The notes under the pieces were generated by a model. That model was not told the DNA's origin and searched no databases. It saw nothing but the letters and a program-made list of their open reading frames with translations. From assembly GCA_026419785.1 (NCBI GenBank), contig JAODTK010000467.1, positions 186,001 to 250,000 on the forward strand: a stretch of 64,000 nucleotides of DNA. The letters are read 5' to 3'. Positions within the stretch are counted from its first letter, which is position 1. Each line of letters starts with the position of its first letter. Source of the stretch: Sclerodactyla briareus. Lineage: Eukaryota > Echinodermata > Holothuroidea > Dendrochirotida > Sclerodactylidae. The translations under genes were made by a program, and so were the position numbers. Shown here piece after piece: positions 35,251 to 45,649 of the stretch.

Positions 35251-35327
35251 TTATCAAACACTCAGTACAGTGACAGATGCCTCCATTAAACATGAACATT
35301 GGACTTGTTTTTTTATTCTGTTTTCTC
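35251..35327 (+). CDS. Second candidate signal-peptide start exon
   Basis: Acceptor TTTTTTGCTTTGCAG ends at 35250. A 41-base leader follows, then ATG at 35292 (context AAACATGA) starting MNIGLVFLFCFL. It ends at 35327 against donor GTAAGT in phase 0. The short strongly hydrophobic start is typical of a first coding exon that carries only part of a signal peptide. I found no convincing phase-0 partner exon downstream. It lies inside the span between 31491 and 39159, so it belongs to another gene, an alternative start, or is chance. Confidence 0.35.
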
Positions 35328-35420
35328 GTAAGTGGACATTTCGATAATGACTCATAACGCTCTGTTCTGGACATCTTAAATATTGATAGAAACGTCATTG
35401 AGAATGTTGCTAGACAATGA

Positions 35421-35585
35421 CTACTCGGCAGTTTTGGGTTTCATTCTTTCATATTGCTCATCGCCATGAGGGACACTAGTCTGAAATTTCACGAGGCCAG
35501 GCAATGTCACTGTAATGGTTACAGATAGATCCATTTCCCCCATAACGTGACCGTAATGACCTTTGATGACTTGGAAGCTCCTATT
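35421..35585 (-). CDS. Candidate terminal exon, unknown product
   Basis: On the minus strand a possible acceptor (ACATCTCAG) precedes 54 open codons ending at TAG (35421-35423). The text includes FQVIKGHYGHVMGEMDLSVT, then ITVTLPGLVKFQTSV and a polar tail with QYERMKPK. The composition looks protein-like and the tail could be cytoplasmic, but no family is recognised. It lies downstream of the sequon-rich exon on the same strand, although their phases do not join directly, so at least one more exon would be needed. Confidence 0.25.
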   Translation of the reverse strand, partial: NRSFQVIKGHYGHVMGEMDLSVTITVTLPGLVKFQTSVPHGDEQYERMKPKTAE

Positions 35586-36124
35586 CTGAGATGTGTTATC
35601 TATAATATGCATGATTGGTTACATCGATTTACTATTTCTGAGAAGCTAACACAACCAACCTTGATACATTGTAATCTGAGAACCGGGTACCTGATCGGAG
35701 CGGAAGGGAAGTTCGTTTCGTTCATTCAGCACCACAGGGCTCTAGACGTATCCAGAAAAGTGCAGGTTTTTCTCCGCCCGAAACTCCAGAGGAAGCCCAC
35801 TTATTTTAGGAAAAAAAAATGACAGATATGTACGAACATCATCACTACACTAAGTATATATAAACAAAATGTTCACATGGGGACAAATCATGAACCATTT
35901 TTGTATCCGGAGAGGGCAAGAAAAGGTCACTGGAACAGATGTGGGTCAACGAGTGGATCACATGAATAATAAGCTTCAATATGCACCTTCGCACTATTTG
36001 CAACTGCACTGTTGAAACAGTTTGGGCAAATATTGGAAGGTTGGCAAGTATTCAGCAACCTCAAAAGTTGGGTAAAACTGAATTGACCAATCAATAGACA
36101 AATCTCAAATCTCATTGGAATTAC

Positions 36125-36414
36125 TAATCGATAGGTAGTACATTTTTGCCCAGCTTTCAGAGTTGTTGAATACTTCAACAGTGTAGTTCAAAAAAAAGTC
36201 CAACATGTATGACATTGCAATTCGGGAGCTATTGGTGGTATCAGTGACGTTTTTCCAGCAGTAACTGAACTTTTTTAAGGTGGTTGTACTTGCAGCTGCG
36301 ATGGGTGAGGCTTTAGTCTTCACTTCATGATTCCGCTGTAATGCAGTGGATTTCATATAAAGCCTATTGCAGGTTATGTTAACAGGTGTCGTGACAGCCG
36401 GGACTTCACTCCTC
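36125..36414 (-). CDS. Candidate FN3-like, sequon-rich ectodomain exon
   Basis: On the minus strand the acceptor TCATTTCCCTTCACCACCAG is followed by 96 open codons, then a possible donor GTAATT. Five N-glycosylation sequons occur (NIT, NVT, NSS, NYT, NNS). The end reads NYTVEVFNNSESWAKMYYLS, which resembles the F-G strands of a fibronectin type III or cytokine-receptor domain. TPVNITC and SYCWKNVT carry Cys and Trp where B-C strands would be. Length (about 95 residues) fits one FN3 module. Phases would be 2 at the start and 1 at the end. No WSxWS motif or membrane segment is seen. An extracellular receptor fragment is my best guess. Confidence 0.3.
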
Positions 36415-36489
36415 CTGGTGGTGAAGGGAAATGAGGCTTCTTCAATATGCTGTTGATGCTACTTGATGCCACTTCCTGCGTACTTCACG

Positions 36490-37500
36490 ATTTCGGTGAA
36501 GCCACTGTGCTAGAATTAATGTTCATAAATCCTATGGTTCCATGATGGGCCAGTGTTTTGACCACCTGCCTTCTAATATAATCTGGACTCGTTCTTCTAT
36601 AAAGATCACTGGCGTATTTTTTTGTTGTTCATTCTGATTGGGAGAGAATGTTAAAGTCTCTCAATCTGTTCGATCGCGGAAGAACAAACACCCCACGCTT
36701 CTTGAAAAGGTCACTGTGGTCGAAACCTTTATTTAGCTACTGTTTTACTACATTTCCATTATTTTTTCGCTCTCCTGAGAGTGCACCTAATTCGGGCAGG
36801 GTCGTATTCTTGTTTATTTGGGGTGATGACAGACCTGACCTCATCTCTTTTTACTTTTGCAACAAATTGGATGCTCTGCTGGTAGAGTCCATTATCCCGT
36901 TACTGTCCGAGTGCTCTCTCTCGCATTTGCTTCCAGCAAAGTAGTCGTTGCTTTCCAGCTCCGCGGTGTTTTCCCCGCCAATTCGACTCAAGACCGAACG
37001 CTACAACCCGTTATCTTACCTTACGTCACGCGTGTATTAATAAACTCTTTTCAATTGATCCTGATTTTGTTAATTCATGTAAATCTACGAACGCGATAGT
37101 TAGAACACAAGCGGGCATACTTCTACGGTAGTGCTGACTCACGACTGACCCACCAAAATTTCGACAATGGATTAGGATTAACAAGTGGAAAATGGATGAC
37201 GTGTTCGTCGATTTGTAAGATGTAACGTTATCGAGACGGATGGTCACATATTTTGAGAAAGTCCTAAGATTTATCCTCTTATTTGTTTGATTAGAATGTT
37301 TTTCACGAATGTTTATTAGCTTGTTAACAGTGTTTTCAACAGGGTATGGTATTTATTCTGCATTTGTGAATGTATAATATGGAAATCAAGATGAATTATC
37401 ATGTTTTGATGTTAAAGATATCAGGCCAGTTAATGCTGACATCCAACGTTTTCGATTTCTTGACGAAGTCAGAGGAATTTTATGCAGCCATGACGTGTAA
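36490..37500. other. No gene recognised
   Basis: Frames of 70-98 codons on both strands overlap each other without motifs. One minus-strand frame near 36900 (QQSIQFVAKVKRDEVRSV) may be transposon-derived but is too short to assign. Confidence 0.45.
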
Positions 37501-37507
37501 GTATGTT

Positions 37508-37510
<3 letters not shown>

Positions 37511-37561
<51 letters not shown>
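37511..37561. repeat. (GT)25 microsatellite
   Basis: Uninterrupted GT dinucleotides lie directly upstream of the array at 37565, matching the shorter GT tract at 34139-34153 ahead of the sister array. Confidence 0.95.
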
Positions 37562-37562
<1 letters not shown>

Positions 37563-37564
37563 TG

Positions 37565-38030
37565 CCCAGCTTATAAACACGATAACTCGACCCCACGAGG
37601 ATGGATGAAGCTCATACTTGGTGTGTTCCCCATAGTGAGTACATGAACCTTTCTGTTTCTGGATCAGGTCAAAGGTTATCTGAATTCATCTGAAGTCCTA
37701 AATCATTTTAATTTATGTATAGTTTCTGTTGCAGGATCCGAAATCCTATTTTTGCTGTATTTGGGTCAAATATTAGCCTGTAAACACCGTAACTCGACCC
37801 CAGCGCTAAGTGGATGGAGCTATACTCAACCTTGAAAATTGGTGTCTTCTTCTTCTGGGGAAGGTAAAATAACCCTATTGTTTTTTATGTAGATCAATGA
37901 AAATTTTGGTCGAAATGAAGACGTGAAAAACCAATATTTTGGCAATCTTGTGGACACGTTAACTGGACCCCATCTAGATGAGTGAAGCTCTTATTTGGTA
38001 TATGTGTTCCACATGGAGTCACAGCAGCAG
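37565..38030 (+). repeat. Degenerate tandem array, copy 2
   Basis: Three subunits start near 37575, 37775 and 37945 with AAACACGATAACTCGACCCC and variants, each continuing through CTCATACTTGG and GAGTACATGAACC-like text. The leader (GAATTTTATGCAGCCATGAC) also matches the region before 34137. Confidence 0.8.
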
Positions 38031-38718
38031 TAAACTTGGAAAATAAAGTCTGCTTGACTGATCCGGTTTGAATTAGGTCTGTGATTTCCTTATCAAGAGC
38101 AAAGGTACCCTTTATAAGACAGTTGTGGAAGAGTAATATAACACAGCCTTTTGGCTTTTGTAGTAAAGTTGGGATTAAGGGAAATTCATTTGTAAAATGT
38201 TATCAGGAGAACCATATTCTGACTCGTTAGGGTTCTGTTTTCTCACTATACACTGTTTTCATTATTATGCAAAGTTTCTTTAAAATCCATACCACATATT
38301 GAAATCTTTACCCCGTAAATATCATATTAAATTGCACTGTGTTTGTAGTCACATTGATTCTTGTATCTTGTAACAGATATGGAGAGGGAAGAGAATGCCC
38401 ATTAAAAAAATACCTTGCTACGTTACTGAGCGGAATAACGTTTGTGTCAATGGGAGGCCAATGCAGTTCTGGTATTCATAGTTGTGTAATGGCGCACTCA
38501 TTATGATCTACGTTCAAGGAATCACTATGTGCTCATGCTTCATTCATCGTCGGTCTATTGACAGTACACCATATGAGGTATAGCACTGTATTGATTTTGT
38601 TATCGTAGGTCACGCCCGTTGTCGCTTCTCGTCAGTTGTGACCGAACCTCTTCAACTGTCCTTGTATATATGAGGTGTCCATAACACGGTATATGTATGC
38701 ATATAGTGTTGTGCGTTT

Positions 38719-38786
38719 GTGCGTGCGTGCGTGCGCGCGCGCGCGCGCGCGCGTGTGTGTGTGTGTGTTCGTGTGTGTGTGTGTGT
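38719..38786. repeat. Alternating GC/GT tract with Z-DNA potential
   Basis: Fifty uninterrupted alternating purine-pyrimidine bases (38719-38768), with a (GC)n core at 38733-38753, are followed after TC by GT repeats to 38786. Confidence 0.9.
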
Positions 38787-39158
38787 CTTGTCATGATCAT
38801 CCTATGGTTTACAACTAGCGACATCTGACAATGGGGGTAATGATTCATCGGATGACAGATGATATTTCGACCTTCGTCGACTTTTAACTAGTAACAACTT
38901 TGGTGCAGGTTGCCATGTGTTGTTTGTGGACGCTCGCTGCATTTGTCCAAAACTACCATACAGTAATTAGAAGTACAGCCAGAATGTAGATTTACTATAA
39001 TAGTAGCGTACACATTGGTTTGTCATCATAGAGCAGGTATCACATGTTCGTGTTCTCGTAACTCGTTTCTATTTACGCAAAATAAGACCTAAAACAGGAT
39101 TATATTTTAGATGAACGATCCTAAACATGTTGTGAATGTTTGCTTTCTCATTGTCGAG

Positions 39159-39289
39159 CCAGGACCTCGGCGTGTGGGCGGGACTCTCTCTGTTCATGTA
39201 GCAACATGTCTACGGCCAGGTTCAAGATGGTGGACTGTACGTCCGTCACCTCTCCGTCGCTCCTGTCATTCCAGAGTATACATATATCT
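39159..39289 (+). CDS. Candidate Cys-rich exon resembling an LRR N-terminal cap
   Basis: An acceptor (GCTTTCTCATTGTCGAG) and a strong donor (GTAAGT at 39290) bound 131 nt that are open in phase 1. The frame reads TSACGRDSLCSCS, then FKMVDCTSVTSPS and FQSIHIS. The spacing C-x5-C-x-C-x12-C followed by VDC and a Ser/Pro-rich run resembles the N-terminal cap of leucine-rich-repeat proteins, which precedes the first repeat. Joined to the signal-peptide exon at 31399-31491 the phases match. It ends in phase 0. No LRR exon could be confirmed downstream. Two other frames are also open, which weakens the call. Confidence 0.3.
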
Positions 39290-39839
39290 GTAAGTAAATG
39301 ATGGATAATTTTCCTTGTCGAGTTCACCTGGCCTGAAGAATTATAAATTGCCATTTCATCGAGACATGTTAACAGTTGTCAAATGATCTGATTGTAAAAT
39401 GAATTTCACTATTGTATTCTTCCTATACTGTGAAAATTATGCAAAACATTGTCCGCTGTCTTCGATACGTCCTCTTTTTCGCGAAGTGAAGAAGTGCAAA
39501 AAGTCTGCAGGTATCAAGAAACCGCGGTTTGAACGTTTTAGTATTTTCAAATGATCATTTTGAAATGTAAAGCAATGGTACGTTCCTCATGTGTGGAGTC
39601 CAAGTAAGAAAACAATTCAGATTTTGTTGCTACGGACGTTTCCGACATCGAAACGAATATTTTTCCTATCATATTATGCTACAAAGACAGTCGTCACTAC
39701 GCGAAATGGGAATATACGAAATGGTTTCCTCATTGTTTTCCACGATTAGTATGATAGTCGTGTCATAATCTCATCGGTCCCGAAGGGCCAGATAAGATAT
39801 GTAGTAAGTTTACCATTTCACCTATATATGTTGTTGCTG

Positions 39840-39868
39840 GTTGCCATAGCAACGGTTGCTATGGTAAT
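39840..39868. promoter_or_regulatory. RFX X-box palindrome plus second imperfect copy
   Basis: GTTGCCATAGCAAC (39840-39853) is a perfect match to the RFX X-box consensus GTNRCC-N(0-3)-RGYAAC. It is followed one base later by GTTGCTATGGTAAT (39855-39868), an imperfect copy. RFX factors control ciliary and some immune genes in animals. Activity here is inference. Confidence 0.5.
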
Positions 39869-40100
39869 GATAGTGGTGGTTAAGAAATATCCACTGAGGG
39901 GTACCCTATGGTGGGGTGCCCATGGTGGTCGGGTGGTCCAGCATGAGGTGCACTCGCAACGGTGTCCGTTTGTGTGTGTGCGTGGTGTTGTGTGTACGTG
40001 TGTGTGCCTCCGCGTGTCCGTCAGATTTTTGATGGTTTTTTTCTGTCAAATATCTCCACTTTGAGGTGGCCGAACATGGTCAAATTTTGCATACTACTAA

Positions 40101-40454
40101 ATGGTCAAACGTTTACCCTCCAAATTGGACACACTCCTTCAGAAACATGATAATCAGGGGAATAAATTGCCATGTTTGTGGGGTAAAAAATCATGTTTGC
40201 CCATTTCTCACTGTTGTTCTAGATGTTCGGTGATTACAAAATGGTATCCAAATAATTTGGATATCCTAACAAAAGAACAGGCAGAAGTCACAAATAATGA
40301 CTGTTTCCGCTTGCATTCGAAGCAAAAATTGCAAAATAAATTCGAATTAGAGAGAAACACACTTTTCTCCGGCCAAATTGTGAATTTTTTTTCTTTGAAA
40401 CATTTGGCGACTGGAAGGACTGAATGGTTCATAAATGAATGTGATACACTGTAG
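40101..40454 (+). CDS. Unclassified frame, 117 codons
   Basis: The frame contains CLWGKKSCLPISHCCSRCSV and a basic-acidic C-terminal part, with no known domain. A minus-strand frame of 114 codons (40208-40552) overlaps it. Without splice sites or a homologue this may be chance. Confidence 0.12.
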   Translation: MVKRLPSKLDTLLQKHDNQGNKLPCLWGKKSCLPISHCCSRCSVITKWYPNNLDILTKEQAEVTNNDCFRLHSKQKLQNKFELERNTLFSGQIVNFFSLKHLATGRTEWFINECDTL

Positions 40455-40834
40455 ACAGAAAGTCGCAAAATACCAATTTCAACTTTACTTCTAGTGAATG
40501 TTATCATAATATTTGTACTTGGAGAGAAACATTTCATTAAATACTCACTCACTGGACTAGACCAGGCGTGATTGAGTAAGGATGGGGGGGGGGGGGGGAG
40601 GGGGGGAGGGGGTAGAGGGGAGGGTTAGAGGCGAGCATTCAAGTGATTCTCCCATGATTAGTTACCACGTCATTCAAAGGAGAGCAGGACAAACCTGGGG
40701 GCTGGGGATTCCTAGGCGGGTGTGAACATCGGCTATCAGGCCACCCCTGGCTACCATGTCTAATTTAGCGGCACGATTGTACAGTGAATAGTATACCCAT
40801 GTGTAACTGATGTAAGAGATTAGTGTCAGACCTT

Positions 40835-40960
40835 ACTGGTAGGGATTAGGGGTAGAGTTAGGGTTAGTGAGGATCAGGGGTTAGGTTTAGGTGTTGGTAA
40901 CGATAAGATTTGGGATTATACATCTGGAATCTGACCCTAACCACTCCAACCTGAATAGAA
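40835..40960 (+). repeat. TTAGGG-like short interspersed element, copy 2
   Basis: TAGAGTTAGGGTTAGTGAGG, GATAAGATTTGGGATTATAC and CATCTGGAATCTGACCCTAA occur in this order. This is the clearest of the four copies. Confidence 0.7.
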
Positions 40961-41254
40961 TAACTATCATTCAACCCACTGTTGGCCCACTCGAAGTCAT
41001 TGATCCACATTAAAAGGCCTGAAAATAGGCAAATTTGGGACATTAACTGCCCATTTCGAACCTTATATCATATTTTGAGCAGGAAAATGGAACACACAGT
41101 GAAATTCAACTGGAACAAGTTCATAATAACATCATTCTCCTTATAGTCCTATTCACCTTGCTAGCCACTTTTTATCTCTCATCGGTCCCGAGGGGGGCCG
41201 ATATTACAAGAATTTTTTGGGAGATAAAATAACATCAAACTGCAACCAATTCAT

Positions 41255-41566
41255 GTGAAATGTAGACAAATTGCACAGACGAAGGTTTCCTCCGAAGAAG
41301 GCAAAATGATCCAGTTAATGAGGCTTAGCCCCCAATTTGGCCAAAAGCGAAACATTATGGTCTATTTTTTTGAAGGGGAACACCTGGCGATGTCCATCAG
41401 GAGGTGTAACGTGGTGTGCTGCTTTATTCCCATGTTATGCCCGAAGAAGATAAAACTTGACAGCACGTCGAGGTCAAATGATAGGCTTAAGAACGGCATG
41501 GATGAAGAAAAAAGCAAGAAGATATCGTTGGAACTTGCCCCCAAAATGCATTACAGTTGGGAATAA
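41255..41566 (+). CDS. Unclassified frame, 103 codons
   Basis: The frame has a Lys-rich end and CNVVCCFIPMLC in the middle, with no recognised family. Minus-strand frames overlap. CTCATCGGTCCCGA at 41178 also occurs at 39770 and marks an interspersed repeat edge upstream. Confidence 0.12.
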   Translation: MKCRQIAQTKVSSEEGKMIQLMRLSPQFGQKRNIMVYFFEGEHLAMSIRRCNVVCCFIPMLCPKKIKLDSTSRSNDRLKNGMDEEKSKKISLELAPKMHYSWE

Positions 41567-42253
41567 CTTGGAATAATCTAAATCTAGGTACGCGCGGCGA
41601 GCCATGTAGCCTAATGATATAAAATTTGGAGGATGACTTGCTAAAAATATTCGCTGTAGTACCCATTTCACTATCCCGGAATGGAATCTTCTGCCAGCCG
41701 CTCTGAAAGAGGCTGACAACCGTCGAAGACTAAATTTTAAAAAACCTAACTTGTCCTGAACGACCTTGACTAGAAAAGTTCACACCAAATCTGACCGTCT
41801 ACTTCCACTCTTGTATTGCACGCAATTGCATGTTTAGACAGCTATTCCCTGTATTTCCGGGCGATTTCATCAGTATATTTCTGCAGTTTCCTGGACTTCT
41901 AAAAACTGAACTTCATGGATGGCCTGATGAAATATGCCAACTCAGGGGATTGCCCTCTTGTTTACTTTGCGTTGCGTATCAACGAATCCTACATCGTCTT
42001 CAATACCTTAGTCACACGCGATAGGAAAAGTACTCTAACTGAAAAAACTAATACGATACTGCCTGCATTTACTTCCAGCAGTTACACATAATATTGACGG
42101 ATCTTGTAATCGTCCTTCACGAATGAATTGCACAAAAAAGGTATCCATCAAGAGAAGAATTGTGAATATCTGAAAACCGACGGCCTTGCACCGACGGCCT
42201 CACCCAGGTATGGGCGTTCGCCGAGGCGTTCCACTACAAACACCAGTACCAGT

Positions 42254-42348
42254 TTCTTCTTCTTCGTCTTCTTCTTCTTCCCTTCTCTTCTTCTTCTTCT
42301 TAATTTTATTATTATTTTATTATTATTATTATATTATTTTATTATTAT
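42254..42348. repeat. (TTC)n followed by (ATT)n microsatellites
   Basis: A polypyrimidine TTC run (42254-42301) switches directly into an ATT run (42302-42348). Mirror symmetry in the TTC part could allow triplex formation. Confidence 0.9.
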
Positions 42349-42486
42349 GATTAAGCTCCATCAGAGCCTTCGTTTCACCATTTTTCGTCGACGTTTTAAC
42401 ACTTCAAGCACATCCATAATAATGTCTTGACATTTAGTAATGTTTTGATACTCCAAAAACGGGAAAAACGGTCTCAGTTAGAAGAA

Positions 42487-42855
42487 CTATGTGACACAAC
42501 TGAATCTCAGATATTTTGCCGTTCTGCCCTTCCCGTGGTTCCCCTGGAGCTCATGAATATCTTGTGCAAAGATGTGATCGGGTTGGCCAGATAACTTTTC
42601 GATCATCGGGTGACATCGTGTACAACTGGTGCTAACAATACTGATTCGAACATTTAGCGTTCTAACAGAGAGTTTTCGACAACCCGAGCTAGGTATCGAT
42701 TCATCGTAAAGCACCGGACGGACCAAAACACCGTCGATCACGGCGATAAAGTGGAGAACGTTCACCTTGCTAGGCACTATGCAGCGGAGAGAAGACGGGC
42801 AGGTAGTGTGAAAACTAAATCCACTCTTCGTTGATTCGAAAGCCCCTGCTCCCAC
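42487..42855 (-). CDS. Unclassified minus-strand frame, 122 codons
   Basis: The frame has balanced composition and five Cys. It includes CPSSLRCIVPSKVNVLHF, AVIDGVLVRPVLYDESIPS and CRKLSVRTLNVRISIVSTSC. It stays open for 369 bases without repeats or low complexity, which makes it one of the better coding candidates here. I do not recognise a domain. Possible internal splice sites (CAAG|GTGAAC) are weak. It could be part of a host exon or a transposon ORF. Confidence 0.25.
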   Translation of the reverse strand: MGAGAFESTKSGFSFHTTCPSSLRCIVPSKVNVLHFIAVIDGVLVRPVLYDESIPSSGCRKLSVRTLNVRISIVSTSCTRCHPMIEKLSGQPDHIFAQDIHELQGNHGKGRTAKYLRFSCVT

Positions 42856-43064
42856 GGTGCCTCAAGAAAACAAACCCCACGTACCTAGTAGAAATTGTAG
42901 CCAGACTGATACTATCGTTCTGTTTGTTAGTACGACGTCCCGCTACGACTTTCCCTACTGGTGAGTCGAGGATTGGACAAGACAGCCTTACCATCCAATG
43001 CACATCAGGGTTGATTGATAATGTAATCCCATGTCACGATGTGTAAGATGTATTTTATGAGGTT

Positions 43065-43195
43065 AGTGTTATGGACCGATTATAAATGGGGTTGGCTTTA
43101 ACAAAGGTTAGGTTTTGGTCTTAGTGACTATAAGATTTGAGATTATCCTACATCTGGAATTGAAAATGCGACCATCCTAACCCCTAACAAGTAAT
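43065..43195 (+). repeat. TTAGG-like short interspersed element, copy 3
   Basis: GGTTAGGTTTTGGTCTTAGT, TATAAGATTTGAGATTATCC and CATCTGGAATTGAAAATGCG followed by ATCCTAACCCCTAAC show the same order as copy 2. Confidence 0.65.
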
Positions 43196-43199
43196 AACG

Positions 43200-45280
43200 C
43201 AGTGTATACATTATTCATCCGGCCCACCGAGGTAGAACTATATGTCCTACTCTGACTCGAGTTGAAATGACTTGCCGTACTCAACATATTTTTACCAATG
43301 AATCACATTGAGGAAAAGTGCGGAAAAATGGTGGGAATTGGGAAGTCTGTTTGTTTATTCGATGACAATCATTCGGTCATCCATAAAGGTTCGAGATAGA
43401 ATTAAAATCACAAGGATGCGGAGAGTCCGAACCTCACGAAGCAGGGCCGTTTGACCGCTGCTACGAAGGTTTTGAACTACTGGAGGACTAGCCAGCAGTG
43501 GGTGGGCCTAAAGAGAAATCTCAGAGGAACATTATATGAAGGGCCGTGAACATGAGACCACAAAGTGGTGCAGCCATGCTTTTTTTTCTGATTTACATGA
43601 AAGAGGCAATCACTGCTAGTCGTGTTTAAACTTGAAATTGCATTTAACAGGACGTCAAGGTACGGTGAAGAATCAAATTTTTTTATGAAATGTAGGCCTA
43701 TATCTAGCATGTTTGGCATTTCAAATTGAAACAAGTGTACTCATTCACAGATTATTGTAGTCAACTGTTTGAATTATGGTATTTACTGATCCGATTCCCA
43801 TTCTGAGTTAGATCTTTAGACTCCATTCAAATATTTGGGTTGTGTAATCCTGTTGTAGGATATTGTCGGCGGTTGTCTCCATTAAATCAATATGTTAAAC
43901 AAAAATTGGTCATAGTTCGGGTGATTGAAAGACAAGTGCAAATCGAGTTACAGACATGTGATTATTAATTCATGCCAATACTTCCAAAAATTGAAAGTGT
44001 AAAAAAAATCTTTCTCTAACTACTTTCTCATTTGTCAAGTGGCAGCATTGGAAAGTTAAGACGTCGTTGGGATGGATTATTGAAACATTCTCCACCCAGG
44101 CGCCACATACTCTTATTGTATTGTCATACCAGTTCCTATTATCAGTATACCTGTAAATAAAGAATTTGATACCAATATGACAGAGAGCACGAAATAAAAT
44201 GGGCCAACGAGTAAGAGTCACTAAAAACAAGCATGTGCCAAGAGGGGGCAGCCCTTTGAGCATATTTTTCTGATCATTTCCTATGTAGCTAGTAATTCTC
44301 CTATTTTCTTGAGAGGTGTTATTTCTAGTAACCCTGGTGTTATTATAGGCCAGAAAAGTTGTCAGCGCTTCGTACTGATCTGCATGTATATACGCTTTAG
44401 GTTTGGATCCTCTGCCTCTAACCTTTCATTGATATGCAGTACTTTGCAATTCCGATAAATGCAGCCCAGTCCGCAGATTCATGCATGGAACTGTTTCTGT
44501 CTGATCAGTGGTGCGTACTGTATGCATGGGCAGTTTTAATATACTGCATGCATCAAGGACATTTAAGTATGCATTATAGGTTGGGAGCATTCCAATTTCC
44601 TTTCAAACTGGCCTCTATAGGTTAGAGGAACTGCTGCAAGGAGTAAAGTGGGGCAGAATAGGGTCGCAGTGGAGGAGCTAAACCAGGTTGCGAGACATGG
44701 GGAGGACTGCTGATCCAAGACAACTGTCTCTTGCAGCAGGGCAAAGGAGAAAGGAGGCAGCAAAACCTCAGAGTAAGGATAAGCATTAAGTGCATGATTC
44801 CCCCATCGGTTTTTAGCTCCCCCCGCAACAATTGGCAATTGCCCATACTTCCATATATCTAGATCTCCATCCATGTTTACTTATCTATCTCTTCCGATTG
44901 AATTGATGGTCCATGAAACTTGGTCAGCCTTATCATTGACCACTGGTACATACATGGGTGTTCAGGAACTTAAGGTCAAAGGCATATACTGGTCAATCTC
45001 CACTACTTGTTTAACCATTTTGGCTCACTTCTACGATGGACTGTTTGATCAGAAAAGTTATCAGTATAAATTATTATTAACCAATAGTACATATGGGGGG
45101 TTTTTGTGATCTGATTTGGTCAGGAATTTCAGGTTTTGACCGTCATCTAGAAGTAATTTCTGGCCATTGGAACTTGATGGATGTCAAGTATTTCTAGTTC
45201 TGAAAATGTGGAGGTAATTCCGATGTTCACCACATTATGCAAAGCCTTGAAACACAACAAACTGAAGTAAGGTCCATTGA
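43200..45280. other. No gene recognised
   Basis: Several frames of 60-103 codons occur on both strands without motifs. Around 45095-45170 a short segment resembles the GGTCA-containing repeat of 34437-35180. Confidence 0.45.
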
Positions 45281-45283
45281 TTT

Positions 45284-45640
45284 ATACATTTATACCCTCG
45301 TGGTTGATCTGCTCCCCCACCGGAAGGTGCTTCAGCTGACATAGGAAATCCTTAGTCGGAATGTAGAAGCTCCAGTTTTGGTGGGAAGGACACTGGCGAA
45401 TCTCGACTACTCTTTCCGAAGAGTGCACTGAGTAACGATGCCGGTGGAGAATTCCTGCTCCCGGATTCGCCATTTAACGTCCCCATCCACAGACAAGAGT
45501 GTACTTCACTTTGTGCACGGTCACTTTCCTACACAGAAAGAGCGGGTGAAAGTTGGTGTCTGTGTGCCTACATAGGTTTGAACCAGGGACCTCATGCACC
45601 GCAGGCAGACACTCTACTGTTCTGCCACCGCCACCGCTCC
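45284..45640 (-). mobile_element. tRNA-derived SINE, minus strand
   Basis: On the minus strand GGTGGCAGAACAGTAGAG carries an A-box-like segment (45617-45627) and GGTTCAAACCT is the B box (45574-45584). The spacing is right for a tRNA promoter. The element continues through GACGTTAAATGG and ends in TATAAATGTATAAAT near 45284, a typical short 3' repeat. Its body is unlike the SINE at 23.3 kb, so two families are present. Confidence 0.75.
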
Positions 45641-45649
45641 CCAGTTGAT

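Noticed and set aside
41830..42024. LRR exon continuing the candidate LRR-cap gene
   Set aside because: FPGDFISIFLQFPGLLKTEL has a loose leucine pattern after a possible acceptor, but no donor and no LxxLxLxxN consensus.
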